Shown: positions 13,090-21,319 of the stretch, piece after piece
Layout: every line of letters starts with the position of its first letter
Numbering within the stretch: position 1 is the first letter of the stretch
Origin: a bacterium
Lineage (GTDB): Bacteria > Patescibacteriota > Minisyncoccia > UBA10092
DNA: 34,295 bases
Direction of reading: 5' to 3'
Assembly (NCBI GenBank): GCA_021790275.1
Contig: JAJYIB010000003.1
Span: 1 to 34,295, forward strand
Notes under the pieces: generated by a model
Told to the model about the DNA's origin: nothing
Seen by the model: only the letters and a program-made list of their open reading frames with translations
The model's database searches: none
Program-made: the position numbers and the translations under genes

Positions 13090-14646
13090 TCATCTCGATT
13101 TCGGCGTGTTCCAAAAGCCCATATATTTTCCGAGCGCCAGGCGGGTTTGCGCGTCCAAAGCCGGAACGGCGCCGAAAACGACCATATTCACAGGCAGTAA
13201 AATCCATTGCAAAACCATTAAAATATACCTGAGACGCCCTCGATAAAGCGGTTTCGGCGGCAGAAGATAAATCGCCAAAACGGCGGTAAACACCAGCCCG
13301 CCCATCGCCAAAGTCATAATCCAGCGCGTAATGAACGGCAGATTGTAGGAAAGCAGAGTGTCGGAAAATCCGCCGCGACCGATAAGCGTCGGCAGCCAGC
13401 CCAGAAGAAAGATAATCAGCGAATTGGTCGCCAGCGAATGAGCGCCTTCGATCATATTGAATCCCAAACTCCATTTTTTACTCGCCGCTATCCTGCCGTT
13501 TTTCGAAAATCCATAAAGAAAATAGGCGTTGTTTTCGACGCCGTAGGCCCAGCGGCGGATCTGTTTGTATTGGTTTTTCATCGTCCGCCAAAATGTGGCG
13601 GCGACGTTGGCATCCATATAGATCGGGAAAAAAAGAGGCGCGGTGCGCCAGTCGCCGTCGAAATTCAAAAGACACTGCCAAAAAATCCGCGAATCTTCGC
13701 TGACGACATTGGTTTGCCAGAAACCGATTTCGGCAAGCGGCTTGAATCCGATCGATTGAGAAGAAAAAGTGATGAGCCGCTCGGGGCGCGCCTGCTGAAT
13801 CATCTGCCAGAAAGTCGTTGAAAATGCGAAAACTCGCGCGAAAGCCGGCGCCTGCCAGATATTATTCGTGAAAAGAGGAATCGGCTGAAAAGAAGAGCGC
13901 AGAGGGTATTGTGCCGTCAGGTAATAATATGTCAGACAACCGAAAAAATCCCGGTGAACGACGGAATCGACATCGAAACAGGAAACGATTATCCGCTCGT
14001 AAGGAATTTCAAGCGCGTCGATAATTTCGCTTTTCGCTTTTTTGATCGCCCAAGCGTCGTTACTGCCCTTGCCCGCGATTTCTCCCGCGATATCCGCCGG
14101 ATGGACCGAAATCAAAAATTTAAAAAACTTGCCGCCGAATTCGCGATTTATTTTTTCGGCGATATCCAAAGCCGGTTTGCCGCCTCTTGCTTCGACCGCC
14201 AGAACTGCGATTATTTTTTCCAGAGGATAATTCGATGCTATCAAACTTTCAAAACTTGCCCGCACGACTTCGAGCGGCTCTTGATACATCGGCAAAATAA
14301 CAAGATGATAGATATCGCTCCATTTGGCGTTTTTAAGATCCGGCGAAACGGGAACGGCGCGTTCAATTTCGCCGCGCCAGTTTTTTTTAAGATTTTCATT
14401 CATCCGGTTGAAAGCCGACCTCATATGGAGCGATAAAAAAATAGTTTTCAAAAGCCAGTAAACATCGAAAGCGATGATAAAAACGGCCGCCCAAAAAGGC
14501 AAAAATCGAGAAAGCGCGACAACGGCAATAAGAGTCAGCCACGACAAAAACGCCGGCAGAATTTCTAAAAACCGGTAATACCGCCTTCTTTTCGCATCGG
14601 CGATTTCGGAAGCGCGGCCGACGGTCAGATATGAATCGTTTTTCAT
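13090..14646 (-). CDS. Membrane glycosyltransferase, GT2 (cellulose-synthase-like)
   Basis: 518 aa. Two N-terminal membrane helices (about 32-50 and 53-75) precede a cytoplasmic GT-A domain: HLVILPMYQEP, then SCFDVDSVVH (DxD near 225), SEDSRIFWQ (near 317, catalytic acidic pair) and QYKQIRRW (362-366, the Q/RxxRW processivity motif). C-terminal helices follow. It probably polymerises or transfers a sugar to an exported glycan; the donor is unknown. The frame is open to 14694, but the ATG at 14646 lies about 20 nt after a plausible promoter and starts the natural N-terminus. Confidence 0.88.
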   Translation of the reverse strand: MKNDSYLTVGRASEIADAKRRRYYRFLEILPAFLSWLTLIAVVALSRFLPFWAAVFIIAFDVYWLLKTIFLSLHMRSAFNRMNENLKKNWRGEIERAVPVSPDLKNAKWSDIYHLVILPMYQEPLEVVRASFESLIASNYPLEKIIAVLAVEARGGKPALDIAEKINREFGGKFFKFLISVHPADIAGEIAGKGSNDAWAIKKAKSEIIDALEIPYERIIVSCFDVDSVVHRDFFGCLTYYYLTAQYPLRSSFQPIPLFTNNIWQAPAFARVFAFSTTFWQMIQQARPERLITFSSQSIGFKPLAEIGFWQTNVVSEDSRIFWQCLLNFDGDWRTAPLFFPIYMDANVAATFWRTMKNQYKQIRRWAYGVENNAYFLYGFSKNGRIAASKKWSLGFNMIEGAHSLATNSLIIFLLGWLPTLIGRGGFSDTLLSYNLPFITRWIMTLAMGGLVFTAVLAIYLLPPKPLYRGRLRYILMVLQWILLPVNMVVFGAVPALDAQTRLALGKYMGFWNTPKSR

Positions 14647-14673
14647 AAAATCGGCACGAAATCGGTCAAAAGA

Positions 14674-14702
14674 GTTATAACACGGAAATTGCAAAAAGTT
14701 AA
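14674..14702 (-). promoter_or_regulatory. Probable promoter of the glycosyltransferase gene
   Basis: On the minus strand, TTAACT (14702-14697), a 17-nt spacer and TATAAC (14679-14674). It interleaves with the oppositely directed tRNA-Glu promoter. Confidence 0.4.
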
Positions 14703-14717
14703 AGAATCCGCTAAAAT
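14689..14717 (+). promoter_or_regulatory. Promoter of the tRNA-Glu/tsaD/valS/prsW/hsp20 unit
   Basis: TTGCAA at 14689-14694, a 17-nt spacer and TAAAAT at 14712-14717. The start near 14724 is five bases before the tRNA. No other promoter was seen before tsaD. Confidence 0.6.
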
Positions 14718-14728
14718 GGCGGAATTGC

Positions 14729-14800
14729 GGCCCTATCGTCTAGTGGTTAGGACAACACGCTTTCAATGTGTAAACGGGGGTTCGATTCCCCCTAGGGCTA
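14729..14800 (+). tRNA. tRNA-Glu (UUC)
   Basis: Acceptor GGCCCTA pairs with TAGGGCT (14793-14799, first pair G-U), discriminator A14800. Anticodon stem ACACG/TGTGT with loop CTTTCAA gives anticodon TTC. T arm GGGGG/CCCCC with loop TTCGATT. No encoded CCA. The tsaD ATG begins at 14802, one base after the discriminator. Confidence 0.95.
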
Positions 14801-14801
14801 C

Positions 14802-15866
14802 ATGAGGATTCTCGGCATTGAAACTTCTTGCGATGATACCGCGGCGGCGGTTTTGGAAGCGAAAGGCGGATTTGCAAAGCCGTCTTTTTCGGTTTTGTCG
14901 AATGTGTTGTATTCGCAAACGGCGATCCATAAAAAATTCGGGGGCATCGTGCCGAATCTGGCTTCGCGGGCGCATCTCGCAAAAATCGAGCCGACCGTAA
15001 AAGAAGCCCTGCGCGCGGCAAAAACCGCGCCGGAAAAAATCGACCTTATCGCCGCGACGCGCGGTCCGGGCCTGATGCCGTCACTTTTGATAGGAGTGAA
15101 TTTTGCCCGCGCTCTGTCATACAAATGGCAAAAACCGATAATCGGCATAAACCACATCGAAGGGCATATTTTTTCCAACTGGCTTTCGCCGGCCGGGAAA
15201 TTTTCGATTTCCGATTTTCGATTTCCGGTTTTGGTTCTCGTGGCGAGCGGCGGGCATACGGAACTGGTTTTGATGAAAAATTACGGCAAATACGAAGTTG
15301 TCGGCCGCACTCTGGATGACGCGGCCGGCGAATGCTTCGATAAAACGGCGCGAATTCTGAAACTGGGTTTTCCGGGCGGCCCGGCAATCGCCGAAGCGGC
15401 GAAAAAATCAAAAATCGAAGATCTAAAATCTGAAATTTCCCTGCCACGACCGATGATGAATTCCAAAAATTTCGATTTTTCTTTTTCGGGGCTCAAAACC
15501 GCCGTTTTGTATATGCGCGAAGATTTGATAAAAAAATATGCGGCCGAAAAAATCGTTCCGGCGATGGCGGCCGAAATTCAAGAATCGATCGTCGAGGTTT
15601 TGGTTTTTAAAACAATAAAAGCCGCCGAAAAATTCCGGCCGAAAACCCTGATGATAGCCGGCGGCGTTTCGGCCAACGCGAAATTGCGTGAAAAAATGGC
15701 GGCGGCGGCGGCGCTCGCCGGCATTCCGCTTTCGATTCCCGGCCGCGCCTATTCCACCGACAACGCCGCGATGATCGCCGCCGCCGGATATTTCGATTAT
15801 CTCAAAAAGAAACCGGCCGGCGATTCATGGAAAAAAATTGAAGCGGATGCTAATCTTGGCTTATGA
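14802..15866 (+). CDS. tsaD: tRNA N6-threonylcarbamoyladenosine transferase TsaD
   Basis: Transfers the threonylcarbamoyl group to A37 of tRNAs reading ANN codons, with TsaB/TsaE elsewhere. 354 aa, start MRILGIETSCDDTAAAVL as in the family. The metal site is His118 and His122 (NHIEGH) with Asp320 (YSTDNAAM). SGGHTELV and GGVSANAKLREKM are the ASKHA nucleotide-binding loops. Two loops are longer than in E. coli and B. subtilis TsaD, and both are made of a repeated GATTT-rich DNA motif. The start codon abuts tRNA-Glu, so there is no independent leader, and the stop overlaps valS as ATGA. Confidence 0.96.
   Translation: MRILGIETSCDDTAAAVLEAKGGFAKPSFSVLSNVLYSQTAIHKKFGGIVPNLASRAHLAKIEPTVKEALRAAKTAPEKIDLIAATRGPGLMPSLLIGVNFARALSYKWQKPIIGINHIEGHIFSNWLSPAGKFSISDFRFPVLVLVASGGHTELVLMKNYGKYEVVGRTLDDAAGECFDKTARILKLGFPGGPAIAEAAKKSKIEDLKSEISLPRPMMNSKNFDFSFSGLKTAVLYMREDLIKKYAAEKIVPAMAAEIQESIVEVLVFKTIKAAEKFRPKTLMIAGGVSANAKLREKMAAAAALAGIPLSIPGRAYSTDNAAMIAAAGYFDYLKKKPAGDSWKKIEADANLGL
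15196..15230 (+). repeat. GATTTTCGATTTCC-type repeat, copy 1 (in tsaD)
   Basis: A near-perfect 14-nt tandem duplication: TTTTCGATTTCCGA at 15201-15214, then 15215-15228 with one change. It is preceded by GGGAAA and encodes FSISDFRFPV (from residue 134), which is extra compared with standard TsaD. Confidence 0.5.
15402..15441 (-). repeat. GATTTTCGATTTCC-type repeat, copy 2, inverted (in tsaD)
   Basis: Read on the minus strand it starts GGGAAATTT and continues with GATTT..GAT.TTCGATTT spacing, matching copy 1 at most positions over about 30 bases but in the opposite direction. On the coding strand it gives KKSKIEDLKSEIS in the loop before LPRPM. Confidence 0.45.
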
Positions 15867-18046
15867 ATTCTCAATACGATCCGAAACAAGCAGAAGAAAA
15901 AATTTACCGGCTTTGGGAAAAATCGGGGTTCGCCGATCCCGACAAACTGCCGGGCAAACGGACAAAAAAATTTTCGGCGATGATGGCGCCGCCCAACATC
16001 ACCGGTTCTTTGCATATGGGGCATGCTCTGGAAAACATTTCCGTCGACATCGCGGTGCGGATGAAAAGAATGCAGGGGTTTAAAGCACTCTGGCTCCCCG
16101 GCATCGATCATGCCGGCATCGCCGCCCAAAACGCCGTCGAAAAAAATTTGCGCAAACAGAACATCCGCCGCCAGGATTTGGGCCGCGAAAAATTCGTCGA
16201 AAAAATGTATGAATGGAAAGAAAAATACGGCCACATCATTTTGGATCAATTAAAAAAACTCGGCGCGCTTCCCGACTGGTCGCGCACGCGATTCACTTTG
16301 GATCCAGAATACGCCGAGGCAGTGCGTCATGCGTTCATCCATTATTACGAAAAAGGATGGATATACCGCGGCGAACGGGTTATCAACTGGTGCCCACGAT
16401 GCGAAACCGGAATTTCCGATTTGGAAGTCGAATACAAAGAAGAACCGGCAAAGCTTTATCATATAAAATATCCGCTGGCGGACGGTGGATTTATCATCGT
16501 GGCCACAACACGCCCGGAAACTATGTTCGGCGACACGGCGGTGGCGGTAAATCCCAAAGACGGCCGTTATAAAAAACTGATAGGAAAATTCGCCGCGGTG
16601 CCGATTCAAAACCGCAGAATCCCGATAATCGCCGACCGCGGCGTCGATATGAAATTCGGAACCGGCGCCGTGAAAGTTACGCCGGCGCACGATGTTTCCG
16701 ATTTCGAAATGTCGATTCGTCACAATTTGCCGAGGATAAAAATAATAAACGAAAAAGGAATAATGACGGACGAGTCGGGAGTTTTTTGCGCCGGGTTGAA
16801 AACCGGAGAATGCCGCGGAAAAACCGCCGAAGAACTTCAAAAACTCGGGCTTTTGGAAAAGGCCGAAAATTACATTCACAATGCCGCTTTTTGCGAACGC
16901 TGCGGAACGAAAATCGAGCCGCGGCTTTCCCTGCAATGGTTTTTGAAAATGGCCGAGCTCGCCGAACTGACGATAAAAGCGATTAAAAACAAAAAAACCG
17001 CTCTTTATCCGAAAAAATGGGAAAAACCGGCGCTGGAATGGCTAAAAAACATCCGCGACTGGAACATCTCGCGGCAATTGTGGTGGGGGCATCGCTTGCC
17101 GGTCTGGTTTCACGAACCGAAATGCGAGCCGAAGAAAGACCGTGAAAAAGATGTTGCGAAGTGCAAAGAATTTGTCGTGTCGGAAAAAAAACCGAAATGC
17201 GAATACTGCGATGCGGAATTCATTCGAAGCGACGATGTTTTGGATACCTGGTTTTCATCGGCGCTCTGGCCTTTCGCCACGCTCGGCTGGCCGAAAAAAA
17301 CGACCGACTTGTCCGAATATTATCCGACCGATTATATCACTTCGGCGCGGGAAATCCTCAACCTTTGGATTATCCGAATGATTTTTTCCGGAATGGAATT
17401 TATGGGAAAAACGCCTTTCAAAACGGCTCATATTCACGCCACTATTTTAACCAAAGACGGTAAAAGAATGTCAAAATCTCTCGGCACCGGCATCGACCCG
17501 CTTCTGCTCGTCGAGCGATATGGCGCCGACGCCGTTCGTTTCGGCATCACGTACCAGAATCTCGGCGGCCAGGACATCAGGTTTTCCGAAGACGCGATAA
17601 TCACCGGAAAAAAATTCTGCAACAAGATTTGGAACGCGACGCGTTTTGTAATGATGGCAAATCGGGAAAAAATTTCCGATTTTAACGATAAAAATCCCAA
17701 GCCGAAAACGGCCGCCGATAAAAAAATTCTGATTGCGCTGAAAATGGCAAATAAAAAAACCGAAACCGGAATCGATAAATATGAATTCGGCAAAGTTCTG
17801 CATAGTCTTTACGATTTCTTCTGGCACGACTTCTGCGATCAATATATAGAGGAATCGAAAAAACAATCGGCCGACCCGAAGCTCGCCGAAAACACGAACC
17901 GGATTTTATTTTATGTTTTGACGAATTCCTTAAAACTGCTTCACCCTTTCCTGCCGTTTATCACCGAAGAAATCTGGGACAACCTTAGATCCGCCGGACT
18001 AAAAGCCGGCCCGCTTATCATTGAAAGCTGGCCGCGGCAAGTATGA
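15863..18046 (+). CDS. valS: Valyl-tRNA synthetase
   Basis: Charges tRNA-Val. 727 aa, shorter than E. coli (951): the class I core is complete but the tRNA-binding C-terminal arm is reduced or absent. HMGH (51-54) in PPNITGSLHMGHAL is the HIGH motif; KRMSKS (534-539) is the KMSKS loop. The editing domain has TTRPETMFGDTAVAVNP and GTGAVKVTPAHD. Cysteine pairs WCPRC, CERCG and CEYC suggest zinc-binding knuckles. RDWNISRQLWWGHRLPVW is diagnostic of ValRS-type enzymes. It starts on the ATGA overlap with tsaD and ends on an ATGA overlap with prsW. Confidence 0.97.
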   Translation: MNSQYDPKQAEEKIYRLWEKSGFADPDKLPGKRTKKFSAMMAPPNITGSLHMGHALENISVDIAVRMKRMQGFKALWLPGIDHAGIAAQNAVEKNLRKQNIRRQDLGREKFVEKMYEWKEKYGHIILDQLKKLGALPDWSRTRFTLDPEYAEAVRHAFIHYYEKGWIYRGERVINWCPRCETGISDLEVEYKEEPAKLYHIKYPLADGGFIIVATTRPETMFGDTAVAVNPKDGRYKKLIGKFAAVPIQNRRIPIIADRGVDMKFGTGAVKVTPAHDVSDFEMSIRHNLPRIKIINEKGIMTDESGVFCAGLKTGECRGKTAEELQKLGLLEKAENYIHNAAFCERCGTKIEPRLSLQWFLKMAELAELTIKAIKNKKTALYPKKWEKPALEWLKNIRDWNISRQLWWGHRLPVWFHEPKCEPKKDREKDVAKCKEFVVSEKKPKCEYCDAEFIRSDDVLDTWFSSALWPFATLGWPKKTTDLSEYYPTDYITSAREILNLWIIRMIFSGMEFMGKTPFKTAHIHATILTKDGKRMSKSLGTGIDPLLLVERYGADAVRFGITYQNLGGQDIRFSEDAIITGKKFCNKIWNATRFVMMANREKISDFNDKNPKPKTAADKKILIALKMANKKTETGIDKYEFGKVLHSLYDFFWHDFCDQYIEESKKQSADPKLAENTNRILFYVLTNSLKLLHPFLPFITEEIWDNLRSAGLKAGPLIIESWPRQV

Positions 18047-18804
18047 TATTCGGCTATAATGCACTGGATTTAACATCGGTTCTGCTGCTCGCTCTCGCGC
18101 CGAGTTTGATTTGGCTGTTTTTTTATCTTAAAGAAGACCCGCATCCCGAACCGCGCTTCTGGCTCGGGACGATGTTCGCGATGGGCATAATTTTGGCGCC
18201 GATCGTCATTTCTTTCGAAATGATTTTCGGAAAAATAATCGGAACTTTCGCCGACGGATCGCTCGCCGCCGGCCTGCTTTTGTTCTGCTTCGCCCCCCTT
18301 GTCGAAGAAACCGCTAAATACGGCACCGTCCATCTGGCGATGAATAAAAATCCGGTAATCGACGAACCGGTCGATCCGATGATTTATGTCATCACCGCCG
18401 CTTTGGGTTTTGCGGCGATAGAAAATGTTTTTGCCGTATTTTCTTTCATTCCCGTCGGCGATCCGGGATACCTTTATGCCGCTTTTAATTTCCTATCGAT
18501 GCGGTTTATAACCGCCGTCGCCTTGCACGGGCTCGCTTCAAGCATTTCCGGCTATTATTTCGCCAAATTTTATTTTTTCGAAAGAAAGGCGCGGCTGATT
18601 TTCAAAGGCGTCATTTTCGCCTCGATTTTCCACGGAGCTTACAATTTCCTGATCGTCAGAAACGGCGCAACACTGCCGACGATTCTGGCCGCCGTTTTGC
18701 TCGGTGGCGGCGCCGCGGCGGCGATTATTATGTTCCACAAGCTCAAATATCCCCAAACTTATCAACAACCCGCGGTTGACGAAACGCGGGCGAAAGAAAT
18801 ATAA
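18043..18804 (+). CDS. PrsW-family intramembrane protease
   Basis: 253 aa with about eight hydrophobic segments. The PrsW signatures are present: LVEETAKY (Glu88/Glu89), GFAAIENVF (Glu127), ALHGLASSISGYY (His162) and FHGAYNF (His197). PrsW proteins cut membrane-anchored substrates, classically an anti-sigma factor in Bacillus; the substrate here is unknown. The last 20 residues are hydrophilic. Overlaps both neighbours (ATGA with valS, TAATG with hsp20), so it is translated from the same mRNA as a synthetase and a chaperone. Confidence 0.85.
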   Translation: MIFGYNALDLTSVLLLALAPSLIWLFFYLKEDPHPEPRFWLGTMFAMGIILAPIVISFEMIFGKIIGTFADGSLAAGLLLFCFAPLVEETAKYGTVHLAMNKNPVIDEPVDPMIYVITAALGFAAIENVFAVFSFIPVGDPGYLYAAFNFLSMRFITAVALHGLASSISGYYFAKFYFFERKARLIFKGVIFASIFHGAYNFLIVRNGATLPTILAAVLLGGGAAAAIIMFHKLKYPQTYQQPAVDETRAKEI

Positions 18805-19220
18805 TGCAATCGGAAAAGCCGTTAATTTTAAAGTCAAAAATGGAAAAAGAAACAAAAAACATCGAATGGGCGCCGAGCGAAGCCGAAGGCCAGCTTTCGA
18901 TAGACGTTTTTCAGACGCCGGCCGATATCGTGATTAAATCGACCATCGCCGGAGTCAAACCCGAACATTTGGATATCGCCATAACCAACGATATGGTGAC
19001 AATCCGCGGCCGGAGAGAAACCGAAGAAGAACTCACCCGCGACGATTATTTTTATCAGGAATGTTATTGGGGTCCGTTTTCAAGATCGATTATCTTGCCG
19101 GTCGATGTTCAGACCGAAAAATCAATCGCCACTTTAAAAAACGGCGTCCTGACAATCCGCCTGCCGAAATCCGAAAAAATCAAAACCAAAAAAATAGAAA
19201 TCAATCGTCACGAAGAATAA
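18804..19220 (+). CDS. Small heat-shock protein, Hsp20 family
   Basis: 138 aa. The alpha-crystallin domain covers about 30-125: LSIDVFQTPADIVIKSTIAGVKPEHLDIAI, then FSRSIILPVDVQTEKSIATLKNGVLTIRLPK, with the family ATLKNGVLTIRLPK ending. The C-terminal KIEIN resembles the IxI/V anchor. It holds unfolding proteins as oligomers without ATP. Start overlaps prsW stop (TAATG); a second ATG at 18840 would remove 12 residues and is possible. No CIRCE or other heat-shock element seen; it ends the tRNA-Glu operon. Confidence 0.93.
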   Translation: MQSEKPLILKSKMEKETKNIEWAPSEAEGQLSIDVFQTPADIVIKSTIAGVKPEHLDIAITNDMVTIRGRRETEEELTRDDYFYQECYWGPFSRSIILPVDVQTEKSIATLKNGVLTIRLPKSEKIKTKKIEINRHEE

Positions 19221-19239
19221 TCCCGCCGCTTCGGAACGG

Positions 19240-19276
19240 AATAAAAATAAAAGGACTTGCGACGACGCAGGTCCTT
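19240..19276 (-). terminator. Bidirectional intrinsic terminator between hsp20 and the murD operon
   Basis: An 11-bp stem, arms 19251-19261 (AAGGACTTGCG) and 19266-19276 with one G-T pair, loop ACGA. On the minus strand it is followed by TTATTTTTAT, so it ends the murD operon. On the plus strand ATTCGTTTTC gives weaker termination of hsp20. It overlaps the stop of the 114-aa gene. Confidence 0.75.
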
Positions 19277-19619
19277 ATTCGTTTTCACCCTTCCATTTTC
19301 GGTAAGCCCTGTCTATTTCCTCCATATGGGCTTCGTCGGAATTGATATCCGAAGGAAAGATATTTTTCGCGCGGCTTTCGGCTTCCCAGATGATTTTCCG
19401 TTTTGTCTCGTAATCCGGATAATCAATAATATGAACAATCCGATAAAGACATTCTTTGGCGAGATCGGGCGGTATCCATCCGGGATCGTCCAAAACCTCC
19501 AAAATTTCTTCGGCCATTTCCCATTCCTTTAGTCTTTCCGGCTCTCTGCCGTGCACTTTTTCGTAGGCCTCGGCCAGAGGACCGCTTTTTTCAAACAGCT
19601 TGCGCTTCTCGCGCGGCAT
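19275..19619 (-). CDS. Conserved-looking protein of unknown function
   Basis: 114 aa, soluble, charged and mostly helical: MPREKRKLFEKSGPLAEAYE, then EEILEVLDDPGWIPPDLAKECLYRI and YPDYETKRKIIWEAESRAKN. No cysteine cluster, signal or membrane segment. The ATG at 19619 has GGGAGGTGAT seven bases upstream, better than the in-frame TTG at 19625 that directly follows the murD stop. Being six bases from murD, it is translated with it. I do not recognise the family. Confidence 0.7.
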   Translation of the reverse strand: MPREKRKLFEKSGPLAEAYEKVHGREPERLKEWEMAEEILEVLDDPGWIPPDLAKECLYRIVHIIDYPDYETKRKIIWEAESRAKNIFPSDINSDEAHMEEIDRAYRKWKGENE

Positions 19620-19625
19620 TCGCAA

Positions 19626-21059
19626 TCACCTCCCTCGTTCGAAATTTTCTTTTATAATTTTATTGAATTTGCGGCCGCGGTCAAATTCATTCTTGAATTT
19701 TCCGAAACTGGCCGCCCCGGGCGAAAAAATTATTTTTTCAAAACATTTTCTGTTTTTAATCGCGCCGATTATTTCGCCAACCGATTCGGACAGCCGCGGC
19801 TTCGATTTGAAATATCTCAATTTTTCCAATTCGGCAACCAGTTTTTCGGTGGCGCTGCCGCCGAGAAGAAACAGATTTTTTCGGGGAACTTCTTTTTTGA
19901 TTTTTCTCGCCAAATTTTTGAAATCAAGCATCTTGTCGGCGCCGCCGCAGATCAAAGCGGTTTTTTTGATATCCGGCTTGAATCCGTCGATTGCCGCGGC
20001 GACTCCCTCCGGACTGGTGGAGGCCGAATCGTTTACAATTTCCAGATTGCCGCTTTTAAAAACGATTTCCTGCCGGAAAGGCACGGCCGGAAGCGACGGA
20101 ATTTTCGCCGCCATTTCCTTCCATTTTTTCCCGTATAAATAGCCGACCAAAAGCGCCGCCAGAAGATTTTGTTTCCGGTGCGGGCTGAAATTTTCGATTT
20201 CGGCCACGAATTTTTTTTGTCCGTTATTTTGAAAAATTATTTTTTGCCCGCCGCAATACAAGCCGTTTTTATTTTTCGGCAATGACTTGAGGGCAATATA
20301 AAATATCGCGCTCTTCGGCTTTCGCTTGAAGAACGGCGCGTTGTTGATATCGTAATTTAAAATGAGAAAATCCTTATCCGTCTGATTGGAAAAGACGCGA
20401 GATTTCGCCAGCGCGTAATTTTTCATATTGCCGTGCCGATTGAGATGATCGACATATAAATTGGTAATCACCGCGATTTTCGGAGCTTTCAGATTTTGAT
20501 TCAATTCCCAATATTCGAGCTGATACGACGGAATTTCCAAAATCAGCGGTTTCCGCGCGCCGCTTTGCGGCGCGCGGAGAATTCTATCCAGTATTTTCAA
20601 AGGAGCCAGTGCCGGAATATTGCCGCCTATGCGCGCGGGTTTTAAAAAATGATGCGTCCAGACGGCGGTGGTGGTTTTCCCTCTGGTGCCGGTGATCGCG
20701 ATATATTCCGTTTCCGGCATAACCTGATTCAAAATTTTCAGCATCAGCGACAAATCGGTTTCAATCGCTTTGCCGTTTTCGCCGGCGAATCGCGCCCATT
20801 TGCTGTTGGCGCTTACGGCCTGATTAAAAACTATAACATCGCTGTTTAAAAAATCCGCTTCACGGTGTTTCCCCAAAACATATTTTATTTTCAATCCTTT
20901 TAATTTTGCCAGACCGGATGTTAATTCTTGAGCGGAATTCAAATCGGTAACCGAAAGTTTCGCCCCGCGTTTTGCCAAAAATGCGGCGGTGGCCGCGCCG
21001 CCGCCCAGCCGGCCAAGCCCGACCAGCAGGATTTTTTTATTTTTGATTAGATTGCGCAT
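19626..21059 (-). CDS. murD: UDP-N-acetylmuramoyl-L-alanine:D-glutamate ligase MurD
   Basis: Adds D-Glu to UDP-MurNAc-L-Ala in peptidoglycan synthesis. 477 aa (E. coli 438). Rossmann N-domain ILLVGLGRLGGGAA; ATP loop ITGTRGKTTT (122-131); EIPSYQLEYW (standard SSFQLE slightly changed); NLYVDHLNRHGN; FSPHRKQNLLAA; NDSASTSPEGVAAAI; and FSPGAASFGKFKNEFDRGRKF near the end. Residues 161-169 (LRAPQSGAR) are encoded by a perfect 12-bp palindrome and lengthen a loop absent from E. coli MurD. It is not in a mur/fts cluster here; its partner is a small unknown gene. Confidence 0.95.
   Translation of the reverse strand: MRNLIKNKKILLVGLGRLGGGAATAAFLAKRGAKLSVTDLNSAQELTSGLAKLKGLKIKYVLGKHREADFLNSDVIVFNQAVSANSKWARFAGENGKAIETDLSLMLKILNQVMPETEYIAITGTRGKTTTAVWTHHFLKPARIGGNIPALAPLKILDRILRAPQSGARKPLILEIPSYQLEYWELNQNLKAPKIAVITNLYVDHLNRHGNMKNYALAKSRVFSNQTDKDFLILNYDINNAPFFKRKPKSAIFYIALKSLPKNKNGLYCGGQKIIFQNNGQKKFVAEIENFSPHRKQNLLAALLVGYLYGKKWKEMAAKIPSLPAVPFRQEIVFKSGNLEIVNDSASTSPEGVAAAIDGFKPDIKKTALICGGADKMLDFKNLARKIKKEVPRKNLFLLGGSATEKLVAELEKLRYFKSKPRLSESVGEIIGAIKNRKCFEKIIFSPGAASFGKFKNEFDRGRKFNKIIKENFERGR
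20552..20578. repeat. Palindromic insertion inside murD
   Basis: A perfect 12-bp inverted repeat (arm TCCGCGCGCCGC, 3-nt loop TTT at 20564-20566). It encodes LRAPQSGAR in the MurD loop before LILEIPSYQLE, keeping the frame open. Shape and loop size match the terminator-like palindromes at 1949, 23023, 24150 and 27717. Confidence 0.55.
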
Positions 21060-21194
21060 TATTTAGTGAATGGAAACCGTAAATGCCACCTATGCGCTAA
21101 ACTTTATTGCAAAATATGGCTAAAAACAATGATTTTACATATCCACAGACTGATACGGCAAAGGCCGTTCTATATCAGCAAAGTTGAATGCTTG

Positions 21195-21275
21195 TGCGAC
21201 CGGGAGGATTCGAACCTCCACGCCTTGCGGCGCCAGCTCCTAAAGCTGGTGCGTCTGCCGTTTCGCCACGGTCGC
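21195..21275 (-). tRNA. tRNA-Leu (UAG)
   Basis: Acceptor GCGACCG/CGGTCGC, discriminator A. D loop AAACGGCAGA keeps G18G19. Anticodon stem CCAGC/GCTGG with loop TTTAGGA gives anticodon TAG. Long variable arm (GCCGCAAGGC). T loop TTCGAAT. CCA not encoded. All conserved positions are normal, in contrast to the second tRNA-Leu at 32965. Confidence 0.95.
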
Positions 21276-21283
21276 GTTTGAAA

Positions 21284-21292
21284 ATTATAGCA
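21284..21292 (-). promoter_or_regulatory. Extended -10 promoter of tRNA-Leu (UAG)
   Basis: On the minus strand TGC-TATAAT, with consensus TATAAT at 21289-21284, about eight bases before the tRNA start. No convincing -35 at 17 bases, as expected for an extended -10. Confidence 0.55.
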
Positions 21293-21319
21293 GATTTTCG
21301 CCCTTGTCTTCGCCTCTCG

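Noticed and set aside
20187-20206. Third copy of the GATTTTCGATTTC repeat, in murD
   Set aside because: It encodes the conserved ENFSPHRKQN of MurD, so the similarity is explained by codon bias, not insertion.
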